Below are positions 23,027 through 34,859 of a stretch of DNA of 64,000 nucleotides, piece after piece. How positions within the stretch are numbered: the first letter of the stretch is position 1; every line of letters begins with the position of its first letter. The position numbers were made by a program, and so were the translations under genes. A model generated the notes under the pieces. That model was given only the letters and a program-made list of their open reading frames with translations, was not told where the DNA came from and did not search any database. Origin of the DNA: Pseudeuparius sepicola (taxonomy: Eukaryota > Arthropoda > Insecta > Coleoptera > Anthribidae). Location of the stretch: NCBI GenBank assembly GCA_963920635.1, contig OY987303.1:51149223-51213222 (forward strand), written 5' to 3'.

Positions 23027-24194
23027 CACTGCGGGCCAAATTGGAACCCTCTTTAATGCGTAATAATTTTTTTATTTTCGAAGGTTTTTTTTATCGTTTT
23101 TGTACATTTTATGGCCTAAGTTAGTTGAATCAAAAAGAACTATGCAAAGTGGGTCAATTTCAGTGTCGTACGGAAAAAGGGGTATTTTTCAAAACCAATG
23201 TAAGTATTTTAGGTCGTTGCAAAGATCGTCCAAATGAATTTAAAATGTAAAAATGGACAAAAAAGAGTTGAAAGGGTTTGAAATATTGACCATTAAAAAA
23301 TCAGAACAATAGAAGCAAAATTAAAATTGATAGTTTAAATTTTTTAAAGACATGTCTTGTGGGTGAAATTAAATTTCAACCTTTTTGATGCTTAATATTT
23401 TTTATTTTAAAGTGTTTTTTTATCATTTTTGAATATGTTGGATAATGCAAAGCGGATCAATGTCAGTGGCGTACGGAAAAGAGGGTATTTGATATAACAA
23501 TTTAAAAATAGGCAATGATCCGTACGCCACTGAAATAGACTTATTTAAACTCAGTTAAACTTAAACTTGAATTAATAAAACAATTTATAATACTAAAAAG
23601 CAAACAGTTAAAATTTTACTTTTTTATCAAAGCTAGCCATGCAACAATTATTGTGCCAACGATCCATTTGTTTCTCTCAAATGTTTTAAAAAATATGAAA
23701 CCGTACTAACTTTCCAGTTTCGGTTAAAAAACATTTTAATTAGTTTCTTAGCCCCTTAATGCATAGACCCATTTAAAGATTTTATTAAAACTTTATCTTC
23801 GTTTATAAGAATAGCCATATTTATAAAAATATTCTTTGATTTATTTACAAACGTCAGTGTCATGCAAGCTAAGATACAATAATTATTGTTTCATGGCTAC
23901 TTGGTAAAAAAGTAAAATATTAACTGTGTATGCTTTTTATTATTAGAAATTGTTTTATTAATTTAAGTATAAGTTTAACTGAGTTTAAAAAAGTCTATTT
24001 CAGTAGCGTACGTATTATTGCCTATTTTTTGCATTATTATTCCATTTGGCGGATTCTTGCAACAACATAAAATACGCCACTGAAATTGACCCGCTTTGCA
24101 TAGTTCTCTTTGATTCAAATAACTTAGGCAAAAAACTATAAAAAATATATATTAAGCATCAAAAAATGGTTCCAATTTAATTTAACCCACAGTG
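23027..24194. mobile_element. 1.17-kb palindromic element (CACTGCGGG ends)
   Basis: The ends CACTGCGGGCCAAATTGGAA and the matching right end (TTCCAATTTAATTTAACCCA then CAGTG) are inverted repeats, flanked by TA at 23025-23026 and 24195-24196. Interior blocks such as GTGGCGTACGGAAAA and TGCAAAG.GG.TCAAT occur several times in both orientations, suggesting an element built by duplication of its own arms. Non-coding. Confidence 0.8.
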
Positions 24195-24196
24195 TA

Positions 24197-25918
24197 TATA
24201 ATATTTCATTAACTAGCGGCTTTTAAATTTAATTGCCATGCCTAAAAGTTGACGACTATTTTATACCTGTCATTTAGAATGAGCCTTCAGATTTTAATAT
24301 ATTTATTGTGTTAATAGATATATTTAAGGATCAACGTATTATTTATCTCTGAAAATAAAAGCCCAATTTTTACGAGTGGTTTTGCTAATGGGCAAAATAG
24401 GGCTTGAGAATAAAATTATCTAGAAAAATTTCCGGCACGAGTGCTATTTGTCGAGATTATTTCACGAATAGGATTTAATAATTTCTGTATTAATTTTTTC
24501 TATGTTTACATTTCCAAAACGACTCATTTTGAACGAGTTTATTGACAGCTTCGACTGTAGCGTTCGAGTAAACAAACATGACGCTTGGGTATCCAAGGCA
24601 AATGCGATTATACCTACACCCTGTCGGCGTTCGTTTATTTTCTGAATGTGTCATAAATTTAAACGGAGGCGGAGGTCTAAATAACAAGAATTTAGCAATG
24701 TAAAAGATATATAAATTCATTGATATAATGCTTAATAATACCGCAACATAATTTATAATCTGCATAATTTAGAACAATGTGAAACACACAAACTTTAAGA
24801 AGTAGGTAATACGTGTTTGTATCCTACAGATTCACGGTTGCTAAGCACGTAATTGCACTTGTGCAAATTATCGCTAGCAGAGGCATATCATTGGTTGGAT
24901 TTTTATGGAAGGATCTACCTTATTGGATGCAAACAGTATGAGGGAAATAATCGATGAAATCGTCACCTGATCGGTTAATATTTCAAAAATCGTGTCATAT
25001 TGGCGGGCGTTGAATTCTTATAAGAATATACGAGTCATAGTGCTCCCATTTTTAAAATTAAATACTTGAATCTTAAGTGGAATCGACCTATTCAGGCGCA
25101 CGGAAAAAATGACAAGAGTTATACACAAATGAGGGCATTTCACATTTTCAAAAATAGCCTTCCAACTATTTTTTTTTTCATACAACAATCTACCCTGTTT
25201 CATGCGACAGTACATACGACTGTTAATTTTAATTAGTTTATATTTTCGGTGGACGTAAAACAGACACTATATACATACAGAAAAAGTTCGGACACGGTAT
25301 ACGCGGGAGCGGGGTCCAAGTCTGCTCGTACAAGCGCTAAATATGCAAAATTGCGTCCCGGCGTTGATCTGATAATGCGTTTTTCATGTTGCACGGAATT
25401 AATTTCCAAATATGTTTTAAAATAAACCGACTGCCGGCGCTGAAACGTGTCTAGATGCGAACATTCGGCACTGCGTGTATTTTAGTACCTGAATTTAGGC
25501 AGCACTAGGCGACTCGAGTTTTTATTTTTTTTTTCAATAAATCCTTTGAATTATTGATTCCCGGTTTATTTTTTTTTACATATTTTCGAACTAGGGTAGA
25601 TATTAATAAGTGTAAAATAAATGTTGCAGTATTATGACTATTTTATTTTCGCTATAACTTTGGGAAATATGAAAGTAGGAACTTAACAATCTCAAAATAT
25701 ACAGTGTGTCAAATCCAAAGTAAGAAAGAGTAGGGAGTAATCTGTTACTTCTTCTATAGCTATTGGTTTTGAATCAATCAACTTTGATAGAGCATAATAT
25801 TATTAATTTTAAATATACATATAAAATTTTCTAATATATAAAACTGAATATAATTAGGGACAATTATACTAACTATTATAAAGAGATATACTTTTATTAA
25901 AAGCTTTTATTTAACTTG
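24197..25918. other. No gene recognised
   Basis: AT-rich. TACAGTGTGTCAAATCCAAA at about 25701 looks like a single terminus of the CAGTGTGTC palindrome family without a visible partner. A GC-richer patch lies at 25240-25520. Confidence 0.4.
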
Positions 25919-25919
25919 C

Positions 25920-25949
25920 AATGTATGTATGTATGTATGTATGTATGTA
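25920..25949. repeat. (ATGT)n microsatellite
   Basis: About seven perfect ATGT units directly upstream of the 122-bp tandem array. Confidence 0.95.
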
Positions 25950-25994
25950 ATTTGTTCGGGTGGAATCTTGCAACTCAATTTTGAAGCAGATATC

Positions 25995-26604
25995 TTCAAC
26001 CGATCGAGCTGAAATTTTGTACACACGTTTAATTTGGATGACAATGCATGATTATATGTGTGACGTCATTCTAAATCCAACATGGCGGATCACCCAAGAT
26101 GGCGGACTAGTTAAATTTCAACCGATCGAGCTGAAATTTTGTACACACGTTTAATTTGGATGACAATGCATGATTATATGTGTGACGTCATTCTAAATCC
26201 AACATGGCGGATCACCCAAGATGGCGGACTAGTTAAATTTCAACCGATCGAGCTGAAATTTTGTACACACGTTTAATTTGGATGACAATGCATGATTATA
26301 TGTGTGACGTCATTCTAAATCCAACATGGCGGATCACCCAAGATGGCGGACTAGTTAAATTTCAACCGATCGAGCTGAAATTTTGTACACACGTTTAATT
26401 TGGATGACAATGCATGATTATATGTGTGACGTCATTCTAAATCCCACATGGCGGAACACTCAAGATGGCGGACTAGTTAAATTTCAACCGATCGAGCTGA
26501 AATTTTGTACACACGTTTAATTTGGATGACAATGCATGATTATATGTGTGACGTCATTCTAAATCCAACATGGCGGAACACCCAAGATGGTCATTAGAAG
26601 GTCT
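25995..26604 (+). repeat. 122-bp tandem repeat, five copies
   Basis: The word CGATCGAGCTGAAATTTTGT recurs at 26001, 26123, 26245, 26367 and 26489, an exact 122-bp period. Units are almost identical and contain TGTGACGTCATTCTAAATCC and CAAGATGGCGGACTAGTT. A single diverged unit (GGTTGATCTGAAATTTTGCA) lies at 41980-42100. This type of unit is widespread in insect genomes; its near-identity here indicates recent expansion. Confidence 0.95.
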
Positions 26605-26719
26605 CCTCATTGAAGAGCTAGACTGTTCTAAACTAACCGGCAAACGACCTTGCAACAATGATGCGTTAACTGAGATGAATAGACTCAGACACCTGGCCAA
26701 ACTAAAAATTACAAAATAA
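26591..26719 (+). pseudogene. Conserved C-terminal peptide of an unidentified TE protein
   Basis: A short open frame after the tandem repeat reads SLEGLLIEELDCSKLTGKRP followed by CNNDALTEMNRLRHLAKLK and a stop. A homologue at 42206-42374 keeps DCSKLTGKRPCNN with mostly synonymous codon differences. No start codon or upstream domain is present, so only the tail of a larger protein, or a small captured exon, seems to be carried. Function unknown. Confidence 0.45.
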
Positions 26720-27043
26720 ATTAAAAGTAAAAAAATATTTTTAAAAAAAGCTTTTATTTAAATGCGCTAAAAAGAATAAAATAATCTTTTCTTTTAAAAC
26801 TTTTACTATCAACTTATAACGTCATTCCACAATTTATATGATATAAAAGCTTGTCGCGAGATTTAAGTTTTCAAACTAAGTAAATACCACTACTTAAATC
26901 TCGCGACAAGCTTTTATATCATATAAATTGTGGAATGACGTTATAAGTTGATAGTAAAAGTTTTAAAAGAAAAGATTATTTTATTCTTTTTAGCGCATTT
27001 AAATAAAAGCTTTTTTTAAAAATATTTTTTTACTTTTAATTTA
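26718..27043. mobile_element. Foldback with 150-bp near-perfect arms
   Basis: Arms 26718-26868 and 26892-27043 are almost perfectly complementary around a 23-bp loop. They contain AAGCTTTTATTTAAATGCGC and GATATAAAAGCTTGTCGCGA. A related foldback with diverged arms lies at 42345-42720, also directly after the conserved peptide. Near identity of the arms implies recent formation or gene conversion. Confidence 0.9.
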
Positions 27044-27106
27044 TTTTTAATTTCTTCTATTGTCTTTCACTAAAAGACAATTATATGGATATTAACATCT
27101 AAAATA

Positions 27107-27440
27107 CAGGGTGACCGTATTTCGAATCTATGCATGGGATCTTGGTTATCTTAAGAGACACGAGGTCGCTTAAATTGGGGCAAAGTTGCAGAATTTGATG
27201 CCGAGTAACATAGTAAAAAAATTTTTGGCTGGCCCTTCACGTTTTGGAAATAATGCGAAAAAACTGAAAATAGTCGTTGTGGTGTTTATTTTTTTAAACA
27301 AAAACGAATAGTTCAAAAAAATCTTCGGCCCTGGGTTTACGTTTTGAGATCGATAAATTTGCCAAAAGAAGAAGTTCAGGGGAATATCTTTAAAAATAAA
27401 GGTTTTATGGATTTGTTCAGTTATAAAAATAACCACCCTG
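27107..27440. mobile_element. 334-bp TA-flanked element (CAGGGTG ends)
   Basis: The left end CAGGGTGACCGTATTT and right end AATAACCACCCTG are short inverted repeats, with TA on both sides (27105-27106 and 27441-27442). The interior is not palindromic and has no recognised coding sequence. Confidence 0.6.
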
Positions 27441-27507
27441 TATGCTGAGAAATCTCATAAAAAAACTCATACCTAGTTTTCATGTCGTAAACGACGCAAA
27501 CATCATA

Positions 27508-29259
27508 CAGGGTTAACTATCACTTAGTACAAAAAAATTTACCACGTTCGCAGGGTGGCTTAAGAAAACAGAAAAATATTTTTAGATTTTTTTACGATCT
27601 TTAAAAAAAGGTAAAAAACCCTATTTTCCCTGTAAATCTCCGCCTATAATTACGTCATCCAATACGACTTCTGAGCATACTGTCAGCTTGAAGTTATTTT
27701 CGAGGTGTTGCCGTTGTTTTAGGAAGGATGAAGATACCTTTTTACTCAAACAAATAAAAAAATACATAAATAACAATCGATTTGAATCTGTACAGCCGCA
27801 GCGCGGTTAGATTTACCCGAGGTTCTCCCGGATTCGCCTTACCTTGCTTTGAAATGTAACTAACCTAAATTCACCTGACCTCTTAAGCCCTAGATAAAGG
27901 CGTAAACCCCGTTTTGATAGTTCGTTCTTTTAGCGCGCAGTGCAGAACCCGAAACAACAGTTTATTTTCAATCAAAAGCTCATCCAATGTCCGAGTAAAT
28001 GTCCTTCCATATTGTGCAACGGCTGCTTAGGGATAGTCGACATACCCACCATGCATCAACAACTTTGGTGCAGTTGATTCCCTGGCTTGGATGTTCACTA
28101 ATCGTGCCGCTCCCTCGTCGTAGACAGCACTACGAGGCTCTTGGCGTCGAGTATCGGTGGCCTGGTCCTGGTCGGTCCGCCGTGGCAACACCTCTTGATT
28201 TCCTGTATCCAGAGCACAGGGCCTCTCCAAATTCTCCACAATTTTCCTTCTTCTGCCTCGGGCTTCTCACTACACTCCGGCTTCCGTTTTTCTCCGCCTT
28301 TTTAGTCCCAAAAACCACGAGACCCGCGAAAGCGAGCTGCTGCCCGTGTGCCGTTACTCCATTACTGTCCTCCCCTCTTGGCTCTCCCGCGCAAGTCAAG
28401 ACGCGCGGCGATGTTGACCAACCCGCAAACTAAAGTACAGGTATTACCATATTTGTGCGCACCTCAATTTCAACATCAGCACTACCCATACATCTTATTG
28501 GAATACTGTCGCTTAGAAATAACAATACAACTAATAACTAATTAAATGGGATCCGCTGATCAAATCCGGAATAATCATGGCTTTTTTGCACGTATCCGGA
28601 CTTCTTTAATTAACCGAGTGAATTTGTGCATCGAGGTTAATGGCGGCCTCTTTGAACATCTACTGTAGTGCTTTGCATATGTGTGCTAGTGCAGTTGTGT
28701 TTTTTGGTTAGCCTTCGGGGTTTTCCTGGCGGAGGGGATTCACCTCGTCGTGGTCGCCAGGCTGAGTACCTCGCTTCAAACAAAAGGAATGGCTGAGGGG
28801 AACCAAGAGGTTCCCAACAGATTTAGAAAATGTGAATGTTGTGTTGTGTAGTGCTGTGTGACTTTTAATGTAAAAAAAGCAAGAAAACAGAAAATGGTGC
28901 AATATTCAATCCTGGAAATGTCAGTAAGGTATGTGATTCATAGGCATTCTACATGTTCCTTAGAAAGTAATCGTTTCCTACAGGAATTTGAAATTTCGTG
29001 GTGAATCCTCGGATAAATTGATAGACGTGGCAACGCCGCGCTATTTCACTACCTGTCACTACCATTGACATAGGCGAAATTTTAAGACACGTCACGGCGG
29101 GCGTCCATAGGCGGCGTTTTTTGAGCGTTATAAACAATTCGGAAAAAAAATTTTTGGGCTTAAGTCAAATGTTAGAACATTTTTGAAAATTTATTTTGGC
29201 ACGTCTAATTTTTCTTTATTTACCATAAAAATTTTTGTACTAACTGATAGTTAATCCTG
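27508..29259. mobile_element. 1.75-kb TA-flanked element (CAGGGTTAACTATCA ends)
   Basis: The left end CAGGGTTAACTATCACTTAG and right end (CTAACTGATAGTTAATCCTG) are inverted repeats over about 35 bp, flanked by TA. The GC-rich core (27999-28433) has a 144-codon plus-strand frame and overlapping 70-89 codon minus-strand frames. None shows a domain, and frames on both strands are expected in such GC-rich DNA. No transposase was recognised, so it appears non-autonomous with a captured or unique core. Confidence 0.7.
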
Positions 29260-29383
29260 TATTTAGGATTTCTTATTTATTGCCCACTTATTTAAAGGAA
29301 AGATCGAAGTATTGAAAAATTAGCCGCAGATACTTTTTAATTTTTTTTATCTAATAAATCTAAATTAACAACAATATTAGAGT

Positions 29384-30003
29384 CTAGAGTAGCTCTTCGA
29401 AATGTAGTCCTTGGCTTTTAATGAATTTCCTGCAATGTAATGCAATAGGATTTACTGTTGCTGTTATTATAGCCCTCTTCCCACGTAGTTCCTTGCAAGC
29501 TTCAATAATTATGTTCATTAGTTCTTCTCTAGTATCTTTTAGATAACCCCAAATGAAAAAATCTAGAGGTGTTATAGGTGCGGTGATCTTGGTGGCCATG
29601 GAAACTGGACCTCTACCATTTGTGAATTTCCTCATTAACAGGTAACCGTGCTATCCATTGTTGTCCGAAATTCTCTTACATCCAGATTCTGATATTTCTC
29701 CCAAAATGAGCGGGCGCTCCATCCATTTCAAATGAACCACCTATCTTGCCGTATTGCGGTACTTTTTCAAGATAATCGTGTAAATGATTACTCAGAAAAT
29801 TTAAAAACAAGTGACTATTTAATCTAAGTGGTAAAACATGAGGACCACATAAGTAACCATCGATGAGTCCTATCCAAATATTGAGAGAAAATTCATCTTG
29901 AAAATTCTGGGGACGAATTGCACGAAGATTTTCCCGATACCAAATGTGTAGGTTGTGATGGTTAAACACACTGGTTGAAAATGAAATAGCTTTCTGCCAT
30001 CCC
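29384..30003 (-). pseudogene. Mariner-type transposase relic (catalytic half)
   Basis: Read on the minus strand from about 30003: WQKAISFSTSVFNHHNLHIW, then FSLNIWIGLIDGYLCGPHVL, then EVP-like text to EMDGAPAHF (second catalytic Asp block), ENFGQQWIARLPVNEEIHKW, then TPLDFFIWGYLKD (third Asp block) and a tail ending GLHFEELL and a stop at 29384. At least two frame changes (near 29640-29680) are needed, and the N-terminal DNA-binding half is missing. This is a clear IS630/mariner family relic in the same class as 20216-20543. Confidence 0.8.
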
Positions 30004-30805
30004 GCTTTAATACACGTAAAACAGCTATGTTTGGTTTCTTAGTTGTAGAAAAATCTCCAAAATATTATTTTCATGTCGTAAGTTAGCATTTCTTATTTGT
30101 TTTCTTCATATTCCAAATTGTCTAAGACGCACATGATACTAACACGTTATATAGAGTATTATGCACTCACATTGAATACCAAATTTGGATTAAATACCTT
30201 TTGTAGTTTGGATTTTATTTTAAAAAATCGTTTTTTTTTTAATTCACCTCTCCTAGTGGCCTATACGTATAGGAAAAAAAGTTCACAGAATTACTTTTAA
30301 GTGTTAAAGTATGCGGAGAAAAATCTGGACTACCCTGTATATTATTCTACTCGTCTTTACAAATAATGCTGCAGTGGTATACAAGGACACATTGACGAGA
30401 TCAGATCAAAGCCTTTATAAAAACTTTACTTACAAATTCTCGTATATCGTAATATCCTCCAGTTTACAATCTCAGTGTGTGCCTGTCAAAGATGTTTGGA
30501 TGCAATTCGGTATCGTCTTAGAAAAGCCAATTTGTCATAAGCCTTGACCAGGACACATGAATTGGATAGAACCTGATTGGTAACGAGGTCTCTTTACAGA
30601 TGCGTCCGGACTGTGTTGACATTAGGTATTATTATTGCAGTGGACCTGTCCATGTTTGCTGACGACCAAATGGGAGATACGCTGGCTTCTCAACGCAGCT
30701 ACATAAATAACATAAAGGTGTAAATTTAGTATGACTGAAGATAATATTCTTGAAACACGTACCGTGGTTCCTTACTGAATCTTATCCCATTTTGAAAGTT
30801 ATGTA
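30004..30805. other. No gene; one unpaired CCCTG/TA terminus
   Basis: TACCCTG followed by TATA at 30337 looks like the right end of a CAGGGTA element. Its partner was not found; it could be the outer end of the mariner relic at 29384-30003. The frames at 30097-30547 are unrecognised. Confidence 0.35.
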
Positions 30806-32654
30806 GAGGGTGGTCAGATAAGAATGCAAAGTGCTGTATCTCGGAAACTCTTCGTCGTAGAGACTTGCGGTAAAAATTTTTTAGAATAAAGTGGCCAAGA
30901 GAAAAACCTGGAAATTATTTTCCGATTTCCAAGTTAGTCACCAGGGGGCGTAACCGCCATCTTAAACTTTTGAAGGTAAGCTTTATTCGAGTATTTTTTG
31001 TTAACACTTTTTGACATATCTATTAAAATAAAGGTGTGGGGAGTGATTCAATGTTTTTTTAAATAAACAGCTGTAACTCCTAAATGACTGAACGGATTTT
31101 AACAAACTTGGTCTCGTTGGAAAAAGCATTTATTGGTCCATCAAACCCGCATCTTACCCGTGATATGTCTAAGTCTCAGTGATGCCGCTAGAGCGCGTTT
31201 TTTGATATAATAACAGAAAATTGCAAAATTCTCGAAAAAATTAAGTGCAATAATATTACTTTCTTTTTCATAAAAATGTAGTGAAATGTTACTTAAATAG
31301 GCTAGTGAAAACCGTATCTCGATACCTATCCTATTCCTAGCTGAAAATATCAAAGAAAGAAAATTTAGTTTTATTATAAAATTTTAAAAAGACGCTGTTA
31401 CACCGGTATTTATTCTTATTTGTCTTTTTTTAGGATTTAATTATAAATTAAAAATTAAAAACGTGTAGGGGCATAATAATCAATGCATTTAATATGCAAG
31501 TGCAAGGTAGGCAAAATACGAAGGGTAGGCCATGGAGGAAAAACAAATGCCTAAAATCAACTTGTCAACATTGGAGCTGCTGTAATGTCCACGCATCAGC
31601 GGCTTCAACAATGCATTGACTGTGATGGAAGACAGTTCAAGCATTTAAGGAAGCATTAGTTTTATTTAAAAAAAAAACATTTTCAGTTAGGAATAGGATT
31701 TTATAATTTTGTTGATTTTAGGCATTTGTTTTTCCTCCATGGCCTACCCTTCGTGTTTTGCTTGCACTTGCATATTAAATGCATTGATTATTATGCCCCT
31801 ACACGTTTTTTTTTTATTTTTTGAACTAAGTATACTTTTATAATTAAAAAATGATAAAATTATGGAAGTTTATCATTAAATCTTGCACTTAAATGCATTG
31901 ATTATTATGCCCCTACACGTTTTTTTTTTAATTTTTGAACTAAGTATTCTTTTATAATTAAAAAATGAGAAAATTATGAAAGTTTATCATTAAATCTTAA
32001 AAAAAGACAAATAAGAATAAGTATCGGTGTAACAGCGTCTTTTTAAAATTTGATAATAAAACTAAATTTTCTTTCATTGTTATTTTCAGCTAGGAATAGG
32101 ATATCGAGATACAGTTTTCACTAGCCTATTTAGGTATCATTTCACTACATTTTTATGAAAAAAAAGTAATATTATTGCATTTAATTTTTTCGAGAATTTT
32201 GCAATTTTCTGTTATTATATCAAAAAACGCGCTCTGAGACTTAGACATATTATCACGGGTAAGATGGGTTTGATGGACCAATAAATGCTTTTTCCAACGA
32301 GACCAAGTTTGTTAAAATCCGTTCAGTGATTTAGGAGTTACAGCTGTTTATTTAAAAAAACATTGAATCACTCCCCACCACTTTATTTTAATAGATATGT
32401 CAAAAAGTGTTAAACAAAATATACTCAAATAAAGCTTACCTTTAAAAAGCATATATTATTTTGGTAACATTACTAGGTGGATTTTAGTGAAAAATCACTT
32501 TAAAAGTTTAAGATGGCGGTTACTATCTTGGAAATCTGAAAATAATTTCCAGGTTTTTGTCTTGGCCACTTTATTCTAAAAATTTTTTAACGCAAGTCTC
32601 TACGACGAATAGTTTCCGGGATACAGCACTTTGCATTCTTATCTGACCACCCTG
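30806..32654. mobile_element. 1.85-kb palindromic element (CAGGGTGGTCAG ends)
   Basis: The left end GAGGGTGGTCAGATAAGAAT and the matching right end (CTGACCACCCTG) are flanked by TA (30804-30805, 32655-32656). Arms are complementary for most of the length, diverging by indels. The right arm carries an extra direct duplication of the block GCATTGATTATTATGCCCCT (about 31780-31990). Non-coding. Confidence 0.85.
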
Positions 32655-32656
32655 TA

Positions 32657-33016
32657 CAAACGAAATATTCGTTATCAAAAGTGACAACAAATATATTTTC
32701 GTTTACGTCTACACTCTGCGTTTACAACTATCAATTACAAAAGGCATTCAGGAAACAGCGCTATCTCCCGACGAGATCAAGCGCGAGGAAGACGAGGTCT
32801 TACTTTCGAACTAAATATTTCGTTCAGTCGGCATTGCGGCACTGCATTAGCATTCCGGAATATTTTTAACATGCAAGGCCGCGGGTGGTGGATATTTAGA
32901 ACCCTTACTTTTCTGTCGCGAAACGACTCAATGCTAGGCGAAAGGTATTCATTTCATTTGTGTATTGACTGATTTTGCCAGTTAATAACCCGAATATATC
33001 GATACAATTGTCTATA
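32657..33016. other. No gene recognised
   Basis: Unassigned DNA between a palindromic element and the 324-bp tandem repeat. Confidence 0.4.
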
Positions 33017-33664
33017 CAAAGAAAAATTGATAATGGGCGTAAGCACTCAAAGTTAACAAAAAGAAAACTAGTAACCGCATAGGTACACGTGTTCCATGCT
33101 ATTTGGCAATCATCAGCACGGTGTAACATCAACAAATCAAAAAGATAGGCATGATTTGGGAAGCAACAAATGAAGTCCAGGCAGGAGCCAACAGCACATT
33201 TGCAGCTTCAGTCAGCACATCCCCAATTCGGGGCTTGTAATAACATCGCCACGGGGGCTGCTAAAGCTACCTGCGTAGAAATCTTCATAGCCCAAGATAC
33301 AATGACAACAAAGATGTAAGATTGTGACTGTAAATGTATTTACAAAGAAAAAGTGGTAATGGGCGTAGCACTCAAAGTTAACAAGAAAAAACTAGTAACC
33401 GTATAGGTAAACGTGTTTCATGCTATTTAGCAATTATCAGTACGGTGTAACATCAACAAATCAAAAAGATAGGCATGATTTGGGAAGCAACAAATGAAGT
33501 CCAGGCAGGAGTCAACAGCACATTTGCAGCTTCAGTCAGCACATCCCCTGGATTTGGGACTTGTACTAACATCGCCATTGAGGCTGCTAAAGCGACCTGC
33601 TTGGAAATCTTCATAACCCAACATACAATAACAACAAAAATGTAAGATTGTGAGTGTAAATGTA
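33017..33664. repeat. 324-bp tandem repeat, copies 1 and 2
   Basis: The start CAAAGAAAAA..G.TAATGGGC recurs at 33017, about 33341 and about 34866. Units share CATCAACAAATCAAAAAGAT, GAAGCAACAAATGAAGTCCA and CAGTCAGCACATCCCC. A minus-strand frame across the unit reads VLTEAANVLL.PAWTSFVASQ and is kept in copies 2 and 3; it may reflect an old coding source or simply shared descent. Copies 2 and 3 are separated by the palindromic element at 33665-34859. Confidence 0.85.
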
Positions 33665-34859
33665 CAGGGTGATTCAGTTTTAATCTGCAAGACTTCAACA
33701 GGTGATAGAAAACCAAAAAATAACCGCACTTTCTTCTATAAACTATATCATTTTAAGGCCTTATAAAAAAGTTACAGGGTGTTAAAGTTGCAAGAAAGAT
33801 GTGGAATTTATTGAATATTTTACAAACTTGTTGAGATATTTAAGTCATATTTGGTACACGCTATAACGGCATGGGTTAGCATAAAACGTGTTAATATCAA
33901 CCATCTTGAAAAACCAGTGGCGTAGAAATGGGTAATTAGTATAATTTATTTTAGAAAAAAAATAGAAACACCTTGTATAGCAATAAAATGTATTCAAATT
34001 CTTATGTAAATTTTTATTGTAAACAAAAACGTTCTCTTAGCATTTTTTCATATGTGTTATGGTTTCATAGCAAATTTGATTTTTTCGTATTATTTCGGGG
34101 TAGGACCTACTTCTGAAAAATTAACTTAAAACTTTTCTCCATAAGTAACACTCAAAGTAGAAAAAATGTGTTTTTTACTTTAAATACAGTAACTATCCCA
34201 ATAAACTTACCCATTCAAGGTTTTACTTTTCAAGATACAGAGCGTAACATTAATTGTATCTTCCTTAAATGTTTTAGACCCTGTATCTTCAAAAGTATAG
34301 CCTTAAATAGGTGAGTTTATTGGAAAAAGTTACTTTATTTCAGGTAGCAAACACATTATTTCTACTTTAAGTGTTACTTATGGAGCAAATTTTTTATTTT
34401 TTTAATTTTTCAGAAGTACCACCCCGAAATATTACGAGAAAATCAAATTTGCTATGAAACCATGACACATATGAAAAAATTCTAAGAGAACGTTTTTGTT
34501 TACAATAAAAATTTACATAAGAATTTGAATACATTTTATTGCTATACAAGGTGGTTCTATTTTTTTTCTAAAATAAATTACACTAATTACCCATTTCTAC
34601 GCCACTGGTTGTTCAAGATGTTTGATATTAACAGGTTTTATGCTAACCCATGCCGTTATAACGTGTACCAAATATGACTTAAATATCTCAACTAATTTGT
34701 AAAATATTCAATAAATTCCACATATTTCTTGCAACTTTAATACCCTGTAACTTTTTTATAAGGCCTTAAAATTAGATATAGTTTATAGAAGAAAGTGCGG
34801 TTATTTTTTGGTTTTCTATCACCTGTTGAAGTGGTGCAGATTAAAACTGAATCACCCTG
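33665..34859. mobile_element. 1.2-kb palindromic element with provable TA target
   Basis: The left end CAGGGTGATTCAGTTTTAAT and its complement on the right bound an almost complete palindrome. It interrupts the 324-bp tandem repeat. The unbroken junction between copies 1 and 2 reads GTAAATGTATTTACAAAG, whereas here the same sequence is split as GTAAATGTA / element / TATTTAC. This shows directly that TA was duplicated on insertion and that the element starts with CAG. Confidence 0.95.

Noticed and set aside
26718..27043. Long perfect hairpin as a microRNA precursor
   Set aside because: Arms of 150 bp with near-complete pairing and a relative at 42 kb fit a foldback transposon better than a microRNA gene, though it could still feed the siRNA pathway.
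27999..28433. 144-codon plus-strand frame and 70-89 codon minus-strand frames
   Set aside because: GC-rich composition makes stops rare on both strands; no domain or conserved motif was recognised and no start or splice context supports a gene.
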